Origin: Actinomycetes bacterium
GTDB lineage: Bacteria; Actinomycetota; Acidimicrobiia; Acidimicrobiales; RAAP-2
NCBI GenBank assembly: GCA_021793515.1
Contig: JAJYSP010000009.1
Location: forward strand, 17,961 to 81,960
DNA length: 64,000 nucleotides
Reading direction: 5' to 3'
Positions within the stretch are counted from its first letter, which is position 1; each line of letters starts with the position of its first letter. The notes below the pieces were generated by a model. It saw only the letters and a list, made by a program, of their open reading frames with translations, was not told the DNA's origin and did no database searches. Made by a program: the position numbers and the translations under genes. Of this stretch, positions 63,804 through 64,000 are shown piece after piece.

Positions 63804-64000
63804 TTACTCCTCGATTCGGTGCTCCGACACGGAACGGTCGGGACGCGCCAGGCCCTCGTACAGCGCACCCGCGGCCACGATCACGACCATCACCAACAGG
63901 GTCACCCAGCCGTAGTTGAAGAGTAAGCCGCGACCACTCGTGATCGAGCTCGGCCACACAATGTTGAGCAACATCAAGAACAGATAGGCCGCACCACCGA
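63804..64000 (-). CDS. C-terminal end of a membrane protein, possibly an amino-acid permease
   Basis: The minus-strand frame is open from the window edge to TAA at 63804-63806 and shows 65 codons. There are two hydrophobic segments: GAAYLFLMLLNIVWP, and WVTLLVMVVIVAAGALYEGLA after a short loop, followed by a charged tail ending SEHRIEE. The helix-WP-loop-helix-short-tail layout is like the end of APC-type amino-acid permeases, but that is a weak inference. The start lies beyond the window. Confidence 0.6.
   Translation of the reverse strand, partial: GGAAYLFLMLLNIVWPSSITSGRGLLFNYGWVTLLVMVVIVAAGALYEGLARPDRSVSEHRIEE

Overview
This is a high-GC, gene-dense stretch of a bacterial chromosome. By eye GC is about two thirds, GTG starts are frequent and start/stop overlaps of 1 or 4 bases are common. 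The gene set points to an actinomycete in the broad sense: a GatCAB amidotransferase, an NAD-dependent ligase, a PASTA-domain kinase-like protein, an F420-type LLM oxidoreductase, an actinobacterial-type SerC and a type-2 IleRS. The class Acidimicrobiia is my best guess, but that is inference. I see no rRNA, tRNA, transposon, phage gene or CRISPR array. No gene-free stretch exceeds about 230 bases.

Regions. (1) 1-10.1 kb holds amino-acid biosynthesis: serA (cut by the window edge), an aspartate aminotransferase, serC, an NmrA/DUF2867 protein, then ilvC-ilvN-ilvB behind a leader-peptide attenuator, and ilvD. (2) 10.1-22.5 kb, all on the minus strand: a DUF3048 protein, gatB-gatA-gatC with an esterase, an SDR, a small CxxC protein, a PASTA-domain predicted pseudokinase, ligA, mnmA and a cysteine desulfurase. 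(3) 22.5-33.6 kb is mixed housekeeping: a SSADH-like dehydrogenase, an MFS protein, a divergent yceI/marR pair with a clear operator, ileS, two GNATs, a HAD phosphatase, a glutathione peroxidase, a quinone oxidoreductase and a DUF5522 protein. (4) 33.6-44.1 kb is nitrogen and polyamine catabolism: ald, potCBDA, an aminobutyraldehyde-type dehydrogenase, and divergently an Lrp/AsnC regulator, an omega-aminotransferase and a FAD amine oxidase. (5) 44.1-50.3 kb: membrane and secreted proteins of unknown role, a threonine-dehydratase-like enzyme, a CadD-like protein, an MFS protein and an orphan peptide-binding protein. (6) 50.5-56.4 kb: two secreted repeat proteins of DUF5666 type flanking an NCS1 nucleobase permease, then a phosphoribosyltransferase, a cytidine/cytosine-type deaminase and upp. 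(7) 56.4-62.8 kb: a heterodimeric ABC exporter, an LLM oxidoreductase and a glutamate dehydrogenase. (8) 62.9-64 kb: a two-gene HTH/Clp-N module with twin operators, and the C-terminal end of a membrane protein.

How the genes work together. The pot transporter, aminotransferase, ABALDH-like and SSADH-like enzymes outline a putrescine-to-succinate route. Cysteine desulfurase can supply sulfur to MnmA. The NCS1 permease, deaminase and upp outline pyrimidine salvage. Many genes lack a Shine-Dalgarno sequence and instead carry a -10-like hexamer 6-7 bases before the start codon. Leaderless mRNAs therefore look common here, and this signal helped decide several starts.
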